Source: Serendipita indica DSM 11827
Lineage: Eukaryota; Basidiomycota; Agaricomycetes; Sebacinales; Serendipitaceae
Direction: 5' to 3'
Assembly: GCA_910890315.1 (NCBI GenBank)
Contig: CAJVGD010000013.1
Span: forward strand, 930,001-994,000
DNA length: 64,000 nucleotides
The position numbers were made by a program, and so were the translations under genes. Below are positions 1 through 11,542 of the stretch, piece after piece. The stretch's first letter is position 1; the number at the start of each line of letters is the position of its first letter. Under the pieces are notes generated by a model that worked only from the letters and a program-made list of their open reading frames with translations, was not told where the DNA came from and ran no database searches.

Positions 1-29
1 CGACTGCTGACCCCTTGTATCTCCTTCAG

Positions 30-3000
30 GACTTGAAACACCAGGCATCTTCAAATCGTTTTGGTATACGCAATCAGCCGAGAAACAACGTCGGCTTATC
101 GTGCTCTATCTCCAGACCTTGGCCGGAGAATCGGCTACCACGAGCACGACAGAAGAAGCAAAGCCAAATCCGGCCGTCGAAACCCTCGACGATTACTTGT
201 CAAGCGCATCGCCGCATGATGTCGCAGAGGTGCTCAAATGGGCAATTCGTCATTTCCAGCTCGACGGTGCCTCGTTTGGAACATCCTCGGACGAGTATGG
301 GTGGTACAAGTCCTTTGCCGAAGCGGAGAAAGAGGCGTCATACCCCACCGACGCATACACGACCCTCCTCGTCCCGCTCGTTCCACAAGGGCATAGAGAT
401 CTTCTCGAGGCTATTTTCAAATTTGCAACCTCGCTCGCGTCGTACGCAGAGCTCAACGGCATCTCGGGTTTGTCGCCCATTCGTTTTCATCATATGGCTC
501 TTGACGTTTCATTAGGCAGCAAGTTTACTCGTTCAATCGGATGGTGGCTGCTCAGTGAGCGCCGCGTTCCCACGAATGGCCTGGTCGGATTCATCCACGA
601 CTGGGAAACGGCCGCAAGGATTCTAGAGCATCTGTTCCTTGCGTACATTCGGTGAGACTCGTCTCACTATTCTATCGTTGCTCAATGCCCGAATAGCGAT
701 CAGCAACGGCTAGGATTGATGCCCAAACGTCTCACACAGCTCGTCAAGTCGTACCCCTATTCTAAACAGGCTATCCCAGAGGATCAGCATTATCTACCTC
801 GCCCTAAATTCAGTACACAGAACCGACCGGTTCTTTTCGTCCGCGTCGCAGTTCCTCCAAACGCCAAGAACCAGTACAGTGGTCGCCCTATTCAACTCTT
901 ACGTGATGCGATATCCGCTCACGTCGAAGAGGGGTCTACAGACAGCCAGTACCATGGTCTCTGGCTAGAATTGCGGCGTTTGGCTGCGGGTGATGGAGGC
1001 CAAACCCTTGCGCCGGACACTACACAGACACCAACTGTCTTTGTCACGGGACTGTTGACCGAAGCCACCCTGTCAATGCTCTCCAGCACAAGCGGAGAAT
1101 CGACTGCACCAACCTCCTCCCGTCCGACCGACTCTGAGCCAGTCACCCCGCTCTATCGCTCGCTTTCCCCAGGCCGCAAGACGACTGGCACCGTGTCCAC
1201 GAACCCGACCGCCCCAACGTCACCAATGGAATGGGAAGAGTTCTCCGGAACCGGGTTCGGCTCCATTTCCGAGGGTACTGCGCTCACCTTTTCCGATTTT
1301 GGACCACCCATGTCTCCTCGACAAACGTCTGCGACTGTTGGTGTGAATTCGCGTTCGACAAAAGCGTCTCGCTCGACGCGTCGTCGGTCCATCGAATACA
1401 AGCAGCCACTCTCAGCCACGCCGTTGTCCCCCATCAATGGTCACACGACAGACGCTCCCAAAGAGTTTCCTGCAAAGGATGCGTCGGCAGTTGTGCGCGA
1501 GTCTGTCGAGGGTTCGCTTTCATTGGATGAAACATTGATTGACGGGTGGGCTGAAGTCATTCTTGATCGCACCGTGGCCAGTGCGTGGCCCTCGTTTGTC
1601 TTGTATGAGCTCCGCAGTCCGCTCACCGTGCCCCCTTCTACCGAAGGCGGCGAGGATACGGTGATCCGCTGGTTGGCGATCGAGACGTACGTCTTGACGC
1701 CACCTGAACAGTCTGTGCCTTCTAGTCCCGTCAAGGCTACTTCTGGCACAAAGGTCAAACGCTCGTCGTCTGTCAAGTCTGACAAGCGAGCTCGGTTTGG
1801 ATTCTTCTCCAGTCAGACGTCGTTGCATGCCAAAGATGGCAAAGAGGAGAAGAAGGAGAAGCGCAAGGAACATGTCAGGAGGGGCTCGGAGATGAGCGTG
1901 GAGAGTGCTGCGAAGGCCAAAGGTGAGCTGATCCCATCAAGAGGTTCGAGTGCTTACGCCTATGCAGAAGCCTCCAAGTCTCAAGTAGACCTCACCGCAC
2001 CTGCTGCTGCGATTGCAGAGGAACCGGAACCGTCGACTCCCATCCCGGCGTTGTCGCAAGATGTTGCACCCGTCGCCAAGGCTGAAGAGCCAGAAGCCAA
2101 AGAAGTTGTTGAAAGTCCTGTTCCTACAGCCACAAAGGTTCAGGAGGGACTGAGTGAGTTAGCCTTTGCCTAATCCGTGCTTCATGGTATTGATGGTTAG
2201 CCGTTGATACCCTCGCCGTTCCCACCACCGTTAATTCAAAGTTTATCGAGGGTTCGACCCCAGGAACTAGTACGTGATCGGCCATCATTATCTCATTTTC
2301 TCTGAAACGCGCGGCAAGTTCCCGAATCGAATGCAGATCCTACGGACACCGCACATGCTACCGAACAGGGTAATTCTAAATCTATTTGTATAGTTGTATA
2401 GGCTCGGCCGTTTATCTGACTTTTTATTCCTCGTCCTAAGTGACCAAAACGGATGGTGTGGAGACAGGCCCTGCGCTGAAACATCCCGAGCGCTCCGATG
2501 GTCTGTTGTCAATTCTCTCCTTGCTTTATGATGATTGTTGACGAACCCTGTTAGGTGATGCAACGGTGCCTGTGCATGATGTGCCTGTGACGGAGGTGCC
2601 CCAAGAAGCCGCAACGCATCATGATAATGAGACAAAGGGACTAGACGCCAGTACGCCGCCGGTTCCAACCTCGGACACTGTGCTTCTTCATAATGCAGTT
2701 CCCGTATCTACGCCACCGGCCATTGGTGGCCCAACGACGGTGGAACAGGGTACCCCAGCCGTAAAGGCTGATGGAAGCGATACTCAGCCGGAAATTGGCA
2801 TTGCGCCTGTGTCGTCGTCTGGCAATGGCGATGATGCGGTGATCGCTGCGGACGCTTCTAGGGAGGTGCCGGCTGCAAAGGTTTCTGATGTTCCCGAAAT
2901 TGCCGAGAAGGGTCCATCTGAGGATGAGGAAAATGCGCAGGCGATTCGTGAGGCCGAAGCTGCGGCGACAGTCGAGGCGGAACGCGTCGAGAGTGAGCGT

Positions 3001-6000
3001 TTGGAACAGGAGCGCATCGAAAACGTATGTGTTGACGCAATTGGTGTGAAGCTGAACCTAATGATGTTGATAGGAACGTCTCGAAGCGGAGCGTCTTGAA
3101 CAGGAGCGGTTGGCTGAGGCAACTAGAATCGAGGCGGAGCGGGTCGAGGCAGACCGCTTGGAGCAAGAACGCCTCGAGGCGGAAAGAGTTGAGCAGGTAC
3201 GTGTTTGGTCAAGTGCAAGGATGGAGTTCGGTTGAGAATGCCGCAGGAGCGCCTGGAGGCCGAGCGTATAGAAAAGGAGCGTATTGAACAGGAAACGGAG
3301 CGCATCGAAAAGGTGGTTATAATTAGTGGATAATACGATTTCGACGAGCTAACGCTAGTTTGCAGGAGCGCTTGGAAGCTGAGCGCGTAGAGCAAGAGCG
3401 TTTGGCTGAGGAAGCAAGACTCGAGGCTGAGCGTCTCGAGCAAGAACGACTCGATGCAGAGCGCATTGAGGCGGAACGTATCAAGAAAGAACGCCTGGCC
3501 GAAGAGGCCAGCCTCGAGGCGGAACGTGTCGAACAAGAAAGGCTGGCCGAGGCAGCAAGACTCGAGGCGGAGCGCATCGAACAGGAGCGCATCGAACAAG
3601 AGCGACTCGCCGAGGAAGCTAGGCTCGAGGCCGAGCGTGTTGAAAAGGAACGACTGGCGGAGGAAGCAAGACTCGAGACTGAGCGCCTGGAGCAGGAACG
3701 CATCGAAAGCGTATGTGTCTATGTGTTCACTCTGATAAATGCTGACCTGCCCATAGGAGCGTCTCGAAGCCGAACGTATCGAAGCAGAGCGCATTGAGGC
3801 GGAGCGGCTTGAAAAAGAACGCCTTGCTGAGGCGGCAAGAATCGAAGCCGAACGCATTGAACAGGAGCGTCTGGCTGAGGAGGCAAGATTTGAAGCAGAA
3901 CGCATTGAGCAAGAACGACTGGCAGAAGAGGCTCGACTTGAGGCAGAGCGCATTGAAAAGGAAAGGCTTGCAGAGGAAGCAAGGCTCGAGGCTGAGCGTA
4001 TCGAACAGGAGCGTCTGGCGGAAGAGGCGAGGCTCGAAGCCGAGCGTGTGGAACAGGAGCGCATCGAAAAGGTATCCATGAATGCAATTGCTGCCATAGA
4101 AGCTAATGTTTTGAAGGAACGCCTTGAAGCTGAACGTCTTGAAGCAGAGCGTCTGGAGAAAGAAAGATTGGAGGCTGAACAGGCTGAAAAGGCAAGTGTG
4201 ACCTTGTGGTATGTTGAAATCATGTTGATTTGCTCTTTAGGAGCGGTTGGAAGCCGAAAGAATTGAAGCAGAGCGGCTCGAGCAGGAGCGTCTTGAACAA
4301 GAACGCATTGAACAGGTAGGTTCTACTTCAATGCAATTGGTCGATACTGATTATTGTGATAGGAGCGCATTGAGGCTGAACGCCTTGAGAACGAACGGAT
4401 CGAGCGCGAGCGTTTGGAGGCCGAGCGTCTTGAACAAGAAAGACTAGAAGCAGAGCGCATCGAGGCCGAACGTATTGAGCAAGAACGCCTAGCTGAGGCA
4501 GCAAGGCTCGAGGCGGAGCGCATCGAGCAAGAACGCTTGGCCGAGGAAGCGAGGCTCGAGGCGGAGCGCATTGAAAAGGAGCGGTTGGAAGCGGAGCGTC
4601 TCGAGCAAGAACGGCTAGAGGCAGAGCGCATCGAGGCCGAACGTATCGAGCAAGAACGCCTCGCCGAGGCAGCGAGACTCGAGGCAGAGCGCATCGAGCA
4701 GGAGCGCCTGGCTGAGGAAGCAAGAATCGAAGCTGCACGCATCGAACAAGAACGACTGGCAGAAGAGGCAAGGCTCGAGGCAGAACGCATCGAACAAGAA
4801 AGACTGGCCGAAGAAGCAAGGCTCGAAGCTGAACGTCTCGAGCAAGAGCGACTCGAGGCTGAGCGCATCGAGGCTGAACGTAAAGAGCAGGAGCGCCTAG
4901 CTGAGGAGGCAAGGATTGAAGCCGAACGCATTGAACAGGAGCGATTAGCTGAAGAAGCAAGACTCGAGGCAGAACGCATCGAACAAGAAAGGCTTGCCGA
5001 GGAAGCGAGGCTCGAGGCCGAGCGCATTGAAAAGGAGCGGTTGGAAGCCGAACGACTCGAGCAAGAGCGACTTGAGGCGGAGCGCATCGAGGCTGAACGC
5101 AAGGAACAGGAGCGCCTGGCTGAAGAGGCCAGGCTGGAGGCAGAACGTATCGAACAGGAAAGACTTGCTGAGGAAGCAAGGCTCGAGGCTGAGCGCATCG
5201 AAAAGGAGCGGTTGGAAGCTGAACGTCTTGAGCAAGAACGACTCGAAGCAGAGCGTGTCGAAGCTGAACGCAAGGAGCAAGAACGTTTAGCTGAGGAGGC
5301 AAGACTCGAAGCCGAACGCATCGAACAGGAGCGATTGGCTGAAGAAGCAAGACTCGAGGCAGAACGCGTTGAACAAGAAAGACTTGCTGAGGAAGCAAGG
5401 CTCGAAGCTGAACGCATCGAGCAGGAGCGTTTGGCTGAAGAGGCAAGAGTCGAGGCCGAACGACTCGAGCAAGAGAGACTTGAAGCGGAGCGCGTCGAGG
5501 CAGAACGCATCGAACAAGAAAGGCTTGCCGAGGAAGCGAGGCTCGAGGCCGAGCGCATTGAAGAGGAGCGGTTGGAAGCCGAACGTCTTGAGCAAGAACG
5601 ACTCGAAGCAGAGCGTGTCGAAGCTGAACGCAAGGAGCAAGAACGTTTAGCTGAGGAGGCAAGACTCGAAGCCGAACGCATCGAGCAGGAGCGGTTGGCT
5701 GAAGAAGCAAGACTCGAGGCAGAACGCGTTGAACAAGAAAGACTTGCTGAGGAAGCAAGGCTCGAAGCTGAGCGCATCGAGCAGGAGCGTTTGGCTGAAG
5801 AGCAAGACTTGAAGCCGAACGACTCGAGCAAGAGAGACTCGAAGCGGAGCGCGTCGAGGCAGAACGCATCGAACAAGAAAGATTGGCCGAGGAAGCACGA
5901 CTCGAAGCTGAACGCCTCGAGCAAGAGCGACTCGAGGCTGAGCGCAAGGAGCAGGAACGCCTAGCTGAAGAGGCAAGGATCGAAGCCGAACGTGTCGAAC

Positions 6001-6760
6001 AGGAGCGATTGGCTGAAGAGGCAAGACTCGAGGCAGAACGCATCGAACAGGAACGACTGGCTGAAGAGGCAAGGCTCGAGGCTGAGCGCATTGAAAATGA
6101 GCGCTTGGAGCAAGAACGCCTTGCAGCTGAACGAGCTGAGAAGGTGTGTACTTACATCAACGCAAGTATGCAATTGGGCTAAAACTGCCATAGGAACGCT
6201 TGGAAGCCGAACGCCTTGAACAGGAGCGCCTTGAGCAAGAGCGGTTAGAAAACGAGCGCGTCGAGCAGGTAAGTAGCATTTGAAATAGCGATGGAGCTGA
6301 TCTCCTGCAATAGGAGCGAAAGGAGGCGGAGCGTTTGGAAGCGGAGCGGGTTGAAAAGGTATGCACGGAAGGCGTGTGTCTGGCGCGACTACGTTGGACT
6401 GATGCTATTTCGAAGGAGCGCTTGGAATCTGAGCGAATCGAACAAGAAAGGTTGGCCGAGGAGAAGAGGCTCGAATCTGAGCGAATCGAGCAAGAAAGGC
6501 TGGCAAAGGAGGCAGTCGAGCCTATTCAAACGACCGAATTCAACGGTCCTACTGTTGAAGACTCGGTTCCCGCAAAAGAAGAAACCAAACCCCTCGGAGA
6601 GGAGAATGGGGTTGCCGAAGATGCCCAGGCTGGGTATCCCGAGTCCATTACCAAAGTATCGGAATCAACTCCAGTGCCAAAGAATGAAGAAGGCGAGCTG
6701 GTTTCGGAGTCTGCTCACGATGAACAGAAGCCCAAGGCCGTTGAAGGGGCCTCGGTTTGA
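30..6760 (+). CDS. Msb1/Mug8-domain protein with giant coiled coil (5' partial)
   Basis: The window opens inside this gene: a 3' splice site ends at about 29 and the frame is open from 30. Exons 30-651 and 697-2153 encode a RhoGAP-like Msb1/Mug8 domain (PF08101 type), recognised from [18 protein letters not shown] and [18 protein letters not shown]. In yeasts this family acts with Rho/Cdc42 in cell polarity. A Ser/Thr/Pro-rich stretch follows, then several short exons between about 2200 and 2560 that I could not fully resolve. From 2566 comes an acidic linker, then about 1,100 residues of charged coiled coil built from [16 protein letters not shown]-like units. The last exon (6416-6760) ends in TGA. 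At least ten introns cut the coiled coil at the same repeat position. A one-base shift near 5800 breaks the frame relative to the repeat, so the allele is either damaged or misread. Domain call fairly sure; exact exons less so. Confidence 0.72.
3074..6505 (+). repeat. Degenerate tandem repeat encoding Glu/Arg-rich coiled coil
   Basis: The DNA repeats variants of a 33-48 base unit encoding [15 protein letters not shown]-type heptads, with few non-charged residues. The pattern is that of a long single alpha-helix or coiled coil. Repeat copies differ mostly at third codon positions, so most of the array is old and under protein-level constraint, apart from the recent duplication at 5215-5879. 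The opposite strand carries long Ser/Arg/Ala open frames that are only shadows of this composition. Confidence 0.9.
5215..5879 (+). repeat. Recent 360-bp segmental duplication inside the coiled coil
   Basis: The segment from about 5215 to 5520 recurs at about 5575 to 5879 with an offset of exactly 360 bases. Aligned 60-base blocks at 5221/5581 and 5341/5701 are identical, and the block at 5281/5641 differs at two sites. The offset drops to 359 after about 5800, which places a one-base loss in the second copy. The duplication adds 120 residues (a whole number of heptad-like units). Confidence 0.85.
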
Positions 6761-7035
6761 AGGAGTGAGTGCATCTCCAAAACGCATCCTTTGTACTAAG
6801 GATGTGCAGAACGAATCACGAATCAAATGATTTCTTTGTGTCATATGGTTTCTCCCTGTCACTAATCTCTTGTCATCTTATGTAGATATCTTTCCACGCT
6901 TACATGAATCTGTGTAACGCAGCCGAGTCGTGAAGCGTGATAAGACTAGACGTTTGTACGCCGCGTGCACTAGCGCCGACGGGGGACCATTTCTGTGGGA
7001 TATCGGCTGCTTGCTGGCTTGCTTGTGGAATGTAA

Positions 7036-9852
7036 ATGGAGACAAGTTCCAAACCGGCTCCTTGTTGTTCTTCGGGCTGTTGTTGCAATCCCGTAGCTGC
7101 GTCCCTGACAGATATCCCAACTTGGACTCCGCCTGGAGGACATATGGCGTCTCCAGCCCATCGTCCCGCTCACTTCCAGGCCAATTCCAGTGGATATAAC
7201 CGCAGAGGAGGTCGTGTACTTCCTCACCTCGTCGAGCTCTCACAGTGCTTGCTCGATTTCGTCGTCCAACTTCTGCCCACCAAGGAAGAGGTCTCTGTAA
7301 AGGAAGATGTCCGGTTTGTACACTCTAAGTACTCGCTGGAATCCACTGCTCACGTCTATCTATCAAAATATAGCAAACTGCTAGAGCGGCTGATCAGAAC
7401 GATCGAGCCCTCCTCACAGTTGCTCAGCTTTGGATCTACCGCGAATGGATTTGAGCTCAAGAACTCTGGTATGTCCTGTTTAGCCTTTCTGTGGACATTC
7501 TGAGCTGAAAATGGTGCGACTAGACATGGATTTGTGTTGTGTGCTCGACGTGCGACCTGAAACCCCGCCCAATGCCTCACAATTCGTTCTGCGTGCTGCT
7601 CAGCTGCTAGAAAGGGAGACTAAATTTGCAGTCAAACCCCTTCCCAATGCCCGTCAGTCGCCCGTATGCCTTCGTCTCTGCGGGGACCCGCTGATGCCGC
7701 CCTGCCATAGGTATTCCCATTATTAAACTATCGCTTCAACCTTCACCTAGTATCCCTTTCGGAATCGCTTGCGACATTGGATTCGAGAACCGCCTCGCCC
7801 TGGAAAACACGCGGCTTTTATTTACCTATGCGGCCATTGATCCTACACGAGTGCGGACTCTGGTCTTGTTTTGTGAGTCTATTTGTCTTTTTTCGCCTGC
7901 CAGTCTAATTGGCTTTCAGTAAAACTATGGGCCAAACGACGGTAATGGATGATCTGGCCTCTCGACCATCCAGCGCTCACACTGCGTCAGGAAAATTAAC
8001 AGTCCCTATCATGGAACTCTCTCTAGTTATGGATACGCCCTCCTAGTCATCTTCTTCTTGGTCCATGTAAAAGATCCGCCTGTGTTGCCCAACCTCCAAC
8101 AGATGCCTCCTATGAGGCCTATTTCTCCCGTACGTCACTTTCCACTTACAATCCTGGTACTGATAAATCTATCACGATAGTCGGAAACCCACATTGACGG
8201 CCGAAATGTTTGGTATGTCTGAGAACGAGACCCGGTCGCGACACTCATTCATCCCGGCAGGTTCTTCGATGACATTGAATTACTCAGAAGAAAGTGGCAA
8301 TCACCAAATACGGAGACCATTGGCGAGTTGTAAGGCTGTTCCATTGAGCTTGTTTCTCCGAACGTTTGCCTGACGAATGGGACCAGACTGCTGGATTTCT
8401 TCAGGTACTTTTCCCGAGACTTCAGCTACGGAACCTCCGTAGCCTCCATCCGTGCCGGCCATCTATCAAAAGAAACCGTATGTCGAACCCACCGGCTGCT
8501 CCAATTTTCTCACCCCCATCCAGAAGGTTGATGCGAATAAGCCGCCTGACCCACGAGAAGGAACGAGTCTTTGGATAGAGGTATGTCAACCCAAATTGAC
8601 ATGCGATAACCCATGCTCACGCGATGCAGGACCCTTTCGCAACCGACTTCAATGTTGGTCGCTGTGTTACTAGAGACGGATTGTATACTGTACGTGGCAA
8701 TGCTTTTACAGGTTCAAGCTGACCGTTTGTCAGATACGAGGCGAGTTTATGCGCGCACTTCGAATATTAAACACAAAGCACGAACCCGCAGGGGTATCGC
8801 TTGCTACGCTTTGCGAGGAACGGGAGTCTGAAGTCCCACAAAGTGCCCAACGAAACTCGTTCCGACATAACGTAGACTCGCCACGTTCCCGATCGGCCGG
8901 TGTCTCCCCCGTTATTCCTCGATTGAATCTGGCCCCTGCTGCGCCACAAGAGTTTAAACCCCAGTTCGCTCCATCTACACCTATTACAATATCGAGTCCC
9001 GACAGCCTTCAAGCACCTACATTCGTTCCAGCTGTATTACCCCCGACTATGGTTCCGCCGCCGCACATGGCACCTCAACGAGCCAAATGGACAAGCCCCC
9101 CACCTGATCATGCGCCCCCACAACGGCATAATTCGTTTAATGAAAAGCTCGAGTCGGGCATCAAGCTCGCGGTCTCGCATCCGCCAATGTTGCGAACAGC
9201 GACACGCTCATCAACAGGTAGCAGTGCTACCGATGACGACGTAGACGACGTTTTGGACGTCAACACTCGATCATCGTCTCCGGCGAGTTCGACTGGTCCT
9301 CTCATTGCCGAGTTCAAACCAAGGACTCGTGCTCCGCCTCGAATACAAGAAGCGGTCGAAGAAGAGCACTCCTCCACGCCAAAACCTTTCCTACCTCAGC
9401 AGTCTCAACATGGACGATTTGCGACGGCTCCTGCGACAGTCATGGACGCCAAAAACCGAGACTATACTCAAATACACTCTACCCTACCCACGATATCGAT
9501 ACCTTCTCAGCTTCCGTTCTTCCCTCCACCTCCATATAGCGCAAATGCGCTCCAATGGTCGATGGATTACGGATACGGCTTTGCTGTCAACCCCCCACCC
9601 AGGGCTAATCCTGGATATCAGCCGCCACGGCACGGCCGATATAACAGCCACAAGTCTTATACTCCCACTACTTCCTTCGGTGCTAACCATTCGAGAATTT
9701 CCCCCATGGTCCAGCATGTGGCGCCTTTCTCGCTCCCATCGCCTCAGCAATTACCGACCCCGCCTGTCTCATCCCCATGTTCGAACCAACAGCATTCACC
9801 TACGTCGCCACAGGCACCTTTATTGCGTTTGGATGAGCCGTCTGCGAGATGA
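7036..9852 (+). CDS. Non-canonical poly(A) polymerase / terminal uridylyltransferase, Cid1 family
   Basis: About ten exons. The nucleotidyltransferase core is clear: LLSFGSTANGFELKNS in exon 1 joins across a 7469-7526 intron to DMDLCCVLD, giving the family GS...DxD signature. Further exons read IPIIKLSLQPS, FGIACDIGFENRLALEN and RVRTLVLF, then WAKRRKINSPYHGTLSSYGY, the central and PAP-associated domains of Cid1/Cid13 enzymes. Exons around 8180-8750 add the C-terminal part of the catalytic fold (FFDDIELLRRKWQ, DFFRYFSRDFSYGTSVASIR). The last exon (from about 8735) is a long Pro/Ser-rich, probably disordered tail. Enzymes of this family add A or U tails to RNA in cytoplasm or nucleus. The start at 7036 is the first in-frame ATG of a Cys/Pro-rich leader and is not certain. 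Confidence 0.82.
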
Positions 9853-10214
9853 TACATCTGCAACAGGGCGGTGCGGTATGTCTCCCTGCCCTGAGTAGTG
9901 CTCCCCGGCGACTGCGATTCGCTTATCACTGTCACTGTCACTTGTCTCACAAGGTTCATGTCTGAGCTTTTGTAAACCCCTTCACATCACACTCGTCCAG
10001 TGCCAGTTCGGTCTTCTAAGCTTTGCCCGCACGACATTATCCGGATCCGTAGTAGCTCAATCGTTTCTGCTCCCTTGGATCTTGAGACTCAACATCATGT
10101 GCATCTTTTTGCGTGGCTAGATGTGAATGCACTTGTAGTCTACCCCACTTGCTTGAGCGTTGAATACTGGCCGAGGTGGCGTAGGCCGTCACTTGTCCTT
10201 CCACCATATTCTTC
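9853..10214. other. Intergenic stretch between poly(A) polymerase and DAM1
   Basis: No convincing coding potential was seen. The stretch should hold the 3' end of the upstream gene and the promoter of the same-strand DAM1 gene. No TATA box or repeat stands out. Confidence 0.5.
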
Positions 10215-11307
10215 ATGTACGCTGAAGCCCCTCGGACCCCACTCCGGCGCGGATCTCAACGTTACTTGGCCGAATCTAAACCTTTTCGCGCGTCGACATC
10301 GTCTGCTGGGGAACATGACGGCGAGCCGACTCCGTGGTCCTCGCTCGAGGGCACATTTCACGAGATCGCAGACGAATTGGAAGGATTTATGAAAAACCTA
10401 CAACAGATTAAGCTTATAACGCAAAAGTTAGAGGAGAGAGCCGAGTCTGTCGCCATGTTTCTGCAGGCACAGAGGATGAATACGTATTGTGTCGAATTTC
10501 CGCAGGTGTGTCCAATAAATATCTTGATTTTAAGTAGGATTCATGGTCACGATAGGCACCTACAGACGCATCGTTTGAGCAGTATGCGATCCGCGAGGCG
10601 CAACGCGTCCGTGCACGTACACCAACCAAAATTGAAGCGCCGTCAGATCCGAAGACTCCAAGAGATGCAAACAGAGGTATTTGTGCTCCTATAGTGTCGA
10701 TTATGTATGGACTAAGCATTCAGAACACGACCGAACGTTTGCCACTAACAGCGCAGCGTATACCCCAGTGGCACCGACGAAGGAGCCTCCGAAGAAGACC
10801 ACTGGGATTGCGAAACCGGGTGCCATGACGAATAAGATGCGCAAGGAAAGATTGGTATGCGCTGCCCCGGACCTTCTACCTACACACCGCTAATGCCGGG
10901 AACCAGTCTACGGTAGATACCGTGATCAACTTGTTACCTCTGGAGTTTCGGGGAAATGACCCGGTAAAGTGGATACGTTCGTCTGCAGCCACTCTGACCT
11001 TGTCGCAGCAATTGCGCAAAACGGCCGAAGCCGTCATTAATGCTCTTATGGATGCCAAGAGACCGCTCAAGAGTAAGTATCCTTCCAAGTGAGATCCCTG
11101 CCTGATCCATCTGCAGTCACCGAAATAGCCAAAGGACCACTTCTGCCACAAGCCAAAGTTAACAAGTGCCTCATCGGGTTGGTTAACGCCAAAGCTGCCA
11201 TCAAAAGCACGGAGCAAGTACGTTTATAAAGAATGATTCATCTTTGTGTTCATGTCTTCTCACAGGGCGTTTCGCACTATGCTTTTGCAAAAAGCTGTTT
11301 ACCGTGA
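10215..11307 (+). CDS. DAM1: DASH complex subunit Dam1
   Basis: Exon 1 (10215-10505) encodes FHEIADELEGFMKNLQQI and then a stretch ending MNTYCVEFPQ, the hallmark core of Dam1. After an intron ending at about 10550 the frame continues APTDASFEQYAIREAQ. Four or five more short exons follow. The last part (STVDTVINLLPLEFRG, then LMDAKRPLKITEIAKGPLL) looks like a small helical or winged-helix tail. The final exon is best joined through an intron at 11218-11265, ending SHYAFAKSCLP at 11307; without it translation would stop at 11229. Dam1 is the microtubule-binding subunit of the DASH/Dam1 ring that couples kinetochores to spindle microtubules. The core is sure, the C-terminal exon set is less so. 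Confidence 0.83.
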
Positions 11308-11542
11308 AGAATGACTGACATATATCATGGGTGTAATGTACTAATGATACCCTTTGCAACAAATAGTTGTTTGTGAATAAATGTGGCAAGCAGAGATGTA
11401 CATTGGATTCAACATCCACGCAGCCACAAAGTGTCCATCACGTCTTGGCCACGATCTCCATCTTGACGAGGTGCAGAAACTGCGGTAATCGAAAGAAGAA
11501 GAATGTGACCTCAGCGGTGACGAATAGGATTGCGATCTGCGA

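Noticed and set aside
2245-2262. GGTTCGACCCC resembling a tRNA T-arm
   Set aside because: No matching acceptor stem, D-arm or anticodon arm could be laid out; the stretch fits a small coding exon of the Msb1-like gene.
3123-6091. Very long minus-strand Ser/Arg/Ala-rich open frames
   Set aside because: They are antisense shadows of the Glu/Arg coiled-coil repeat; codon bias of the repeat removes stops on the other strand.
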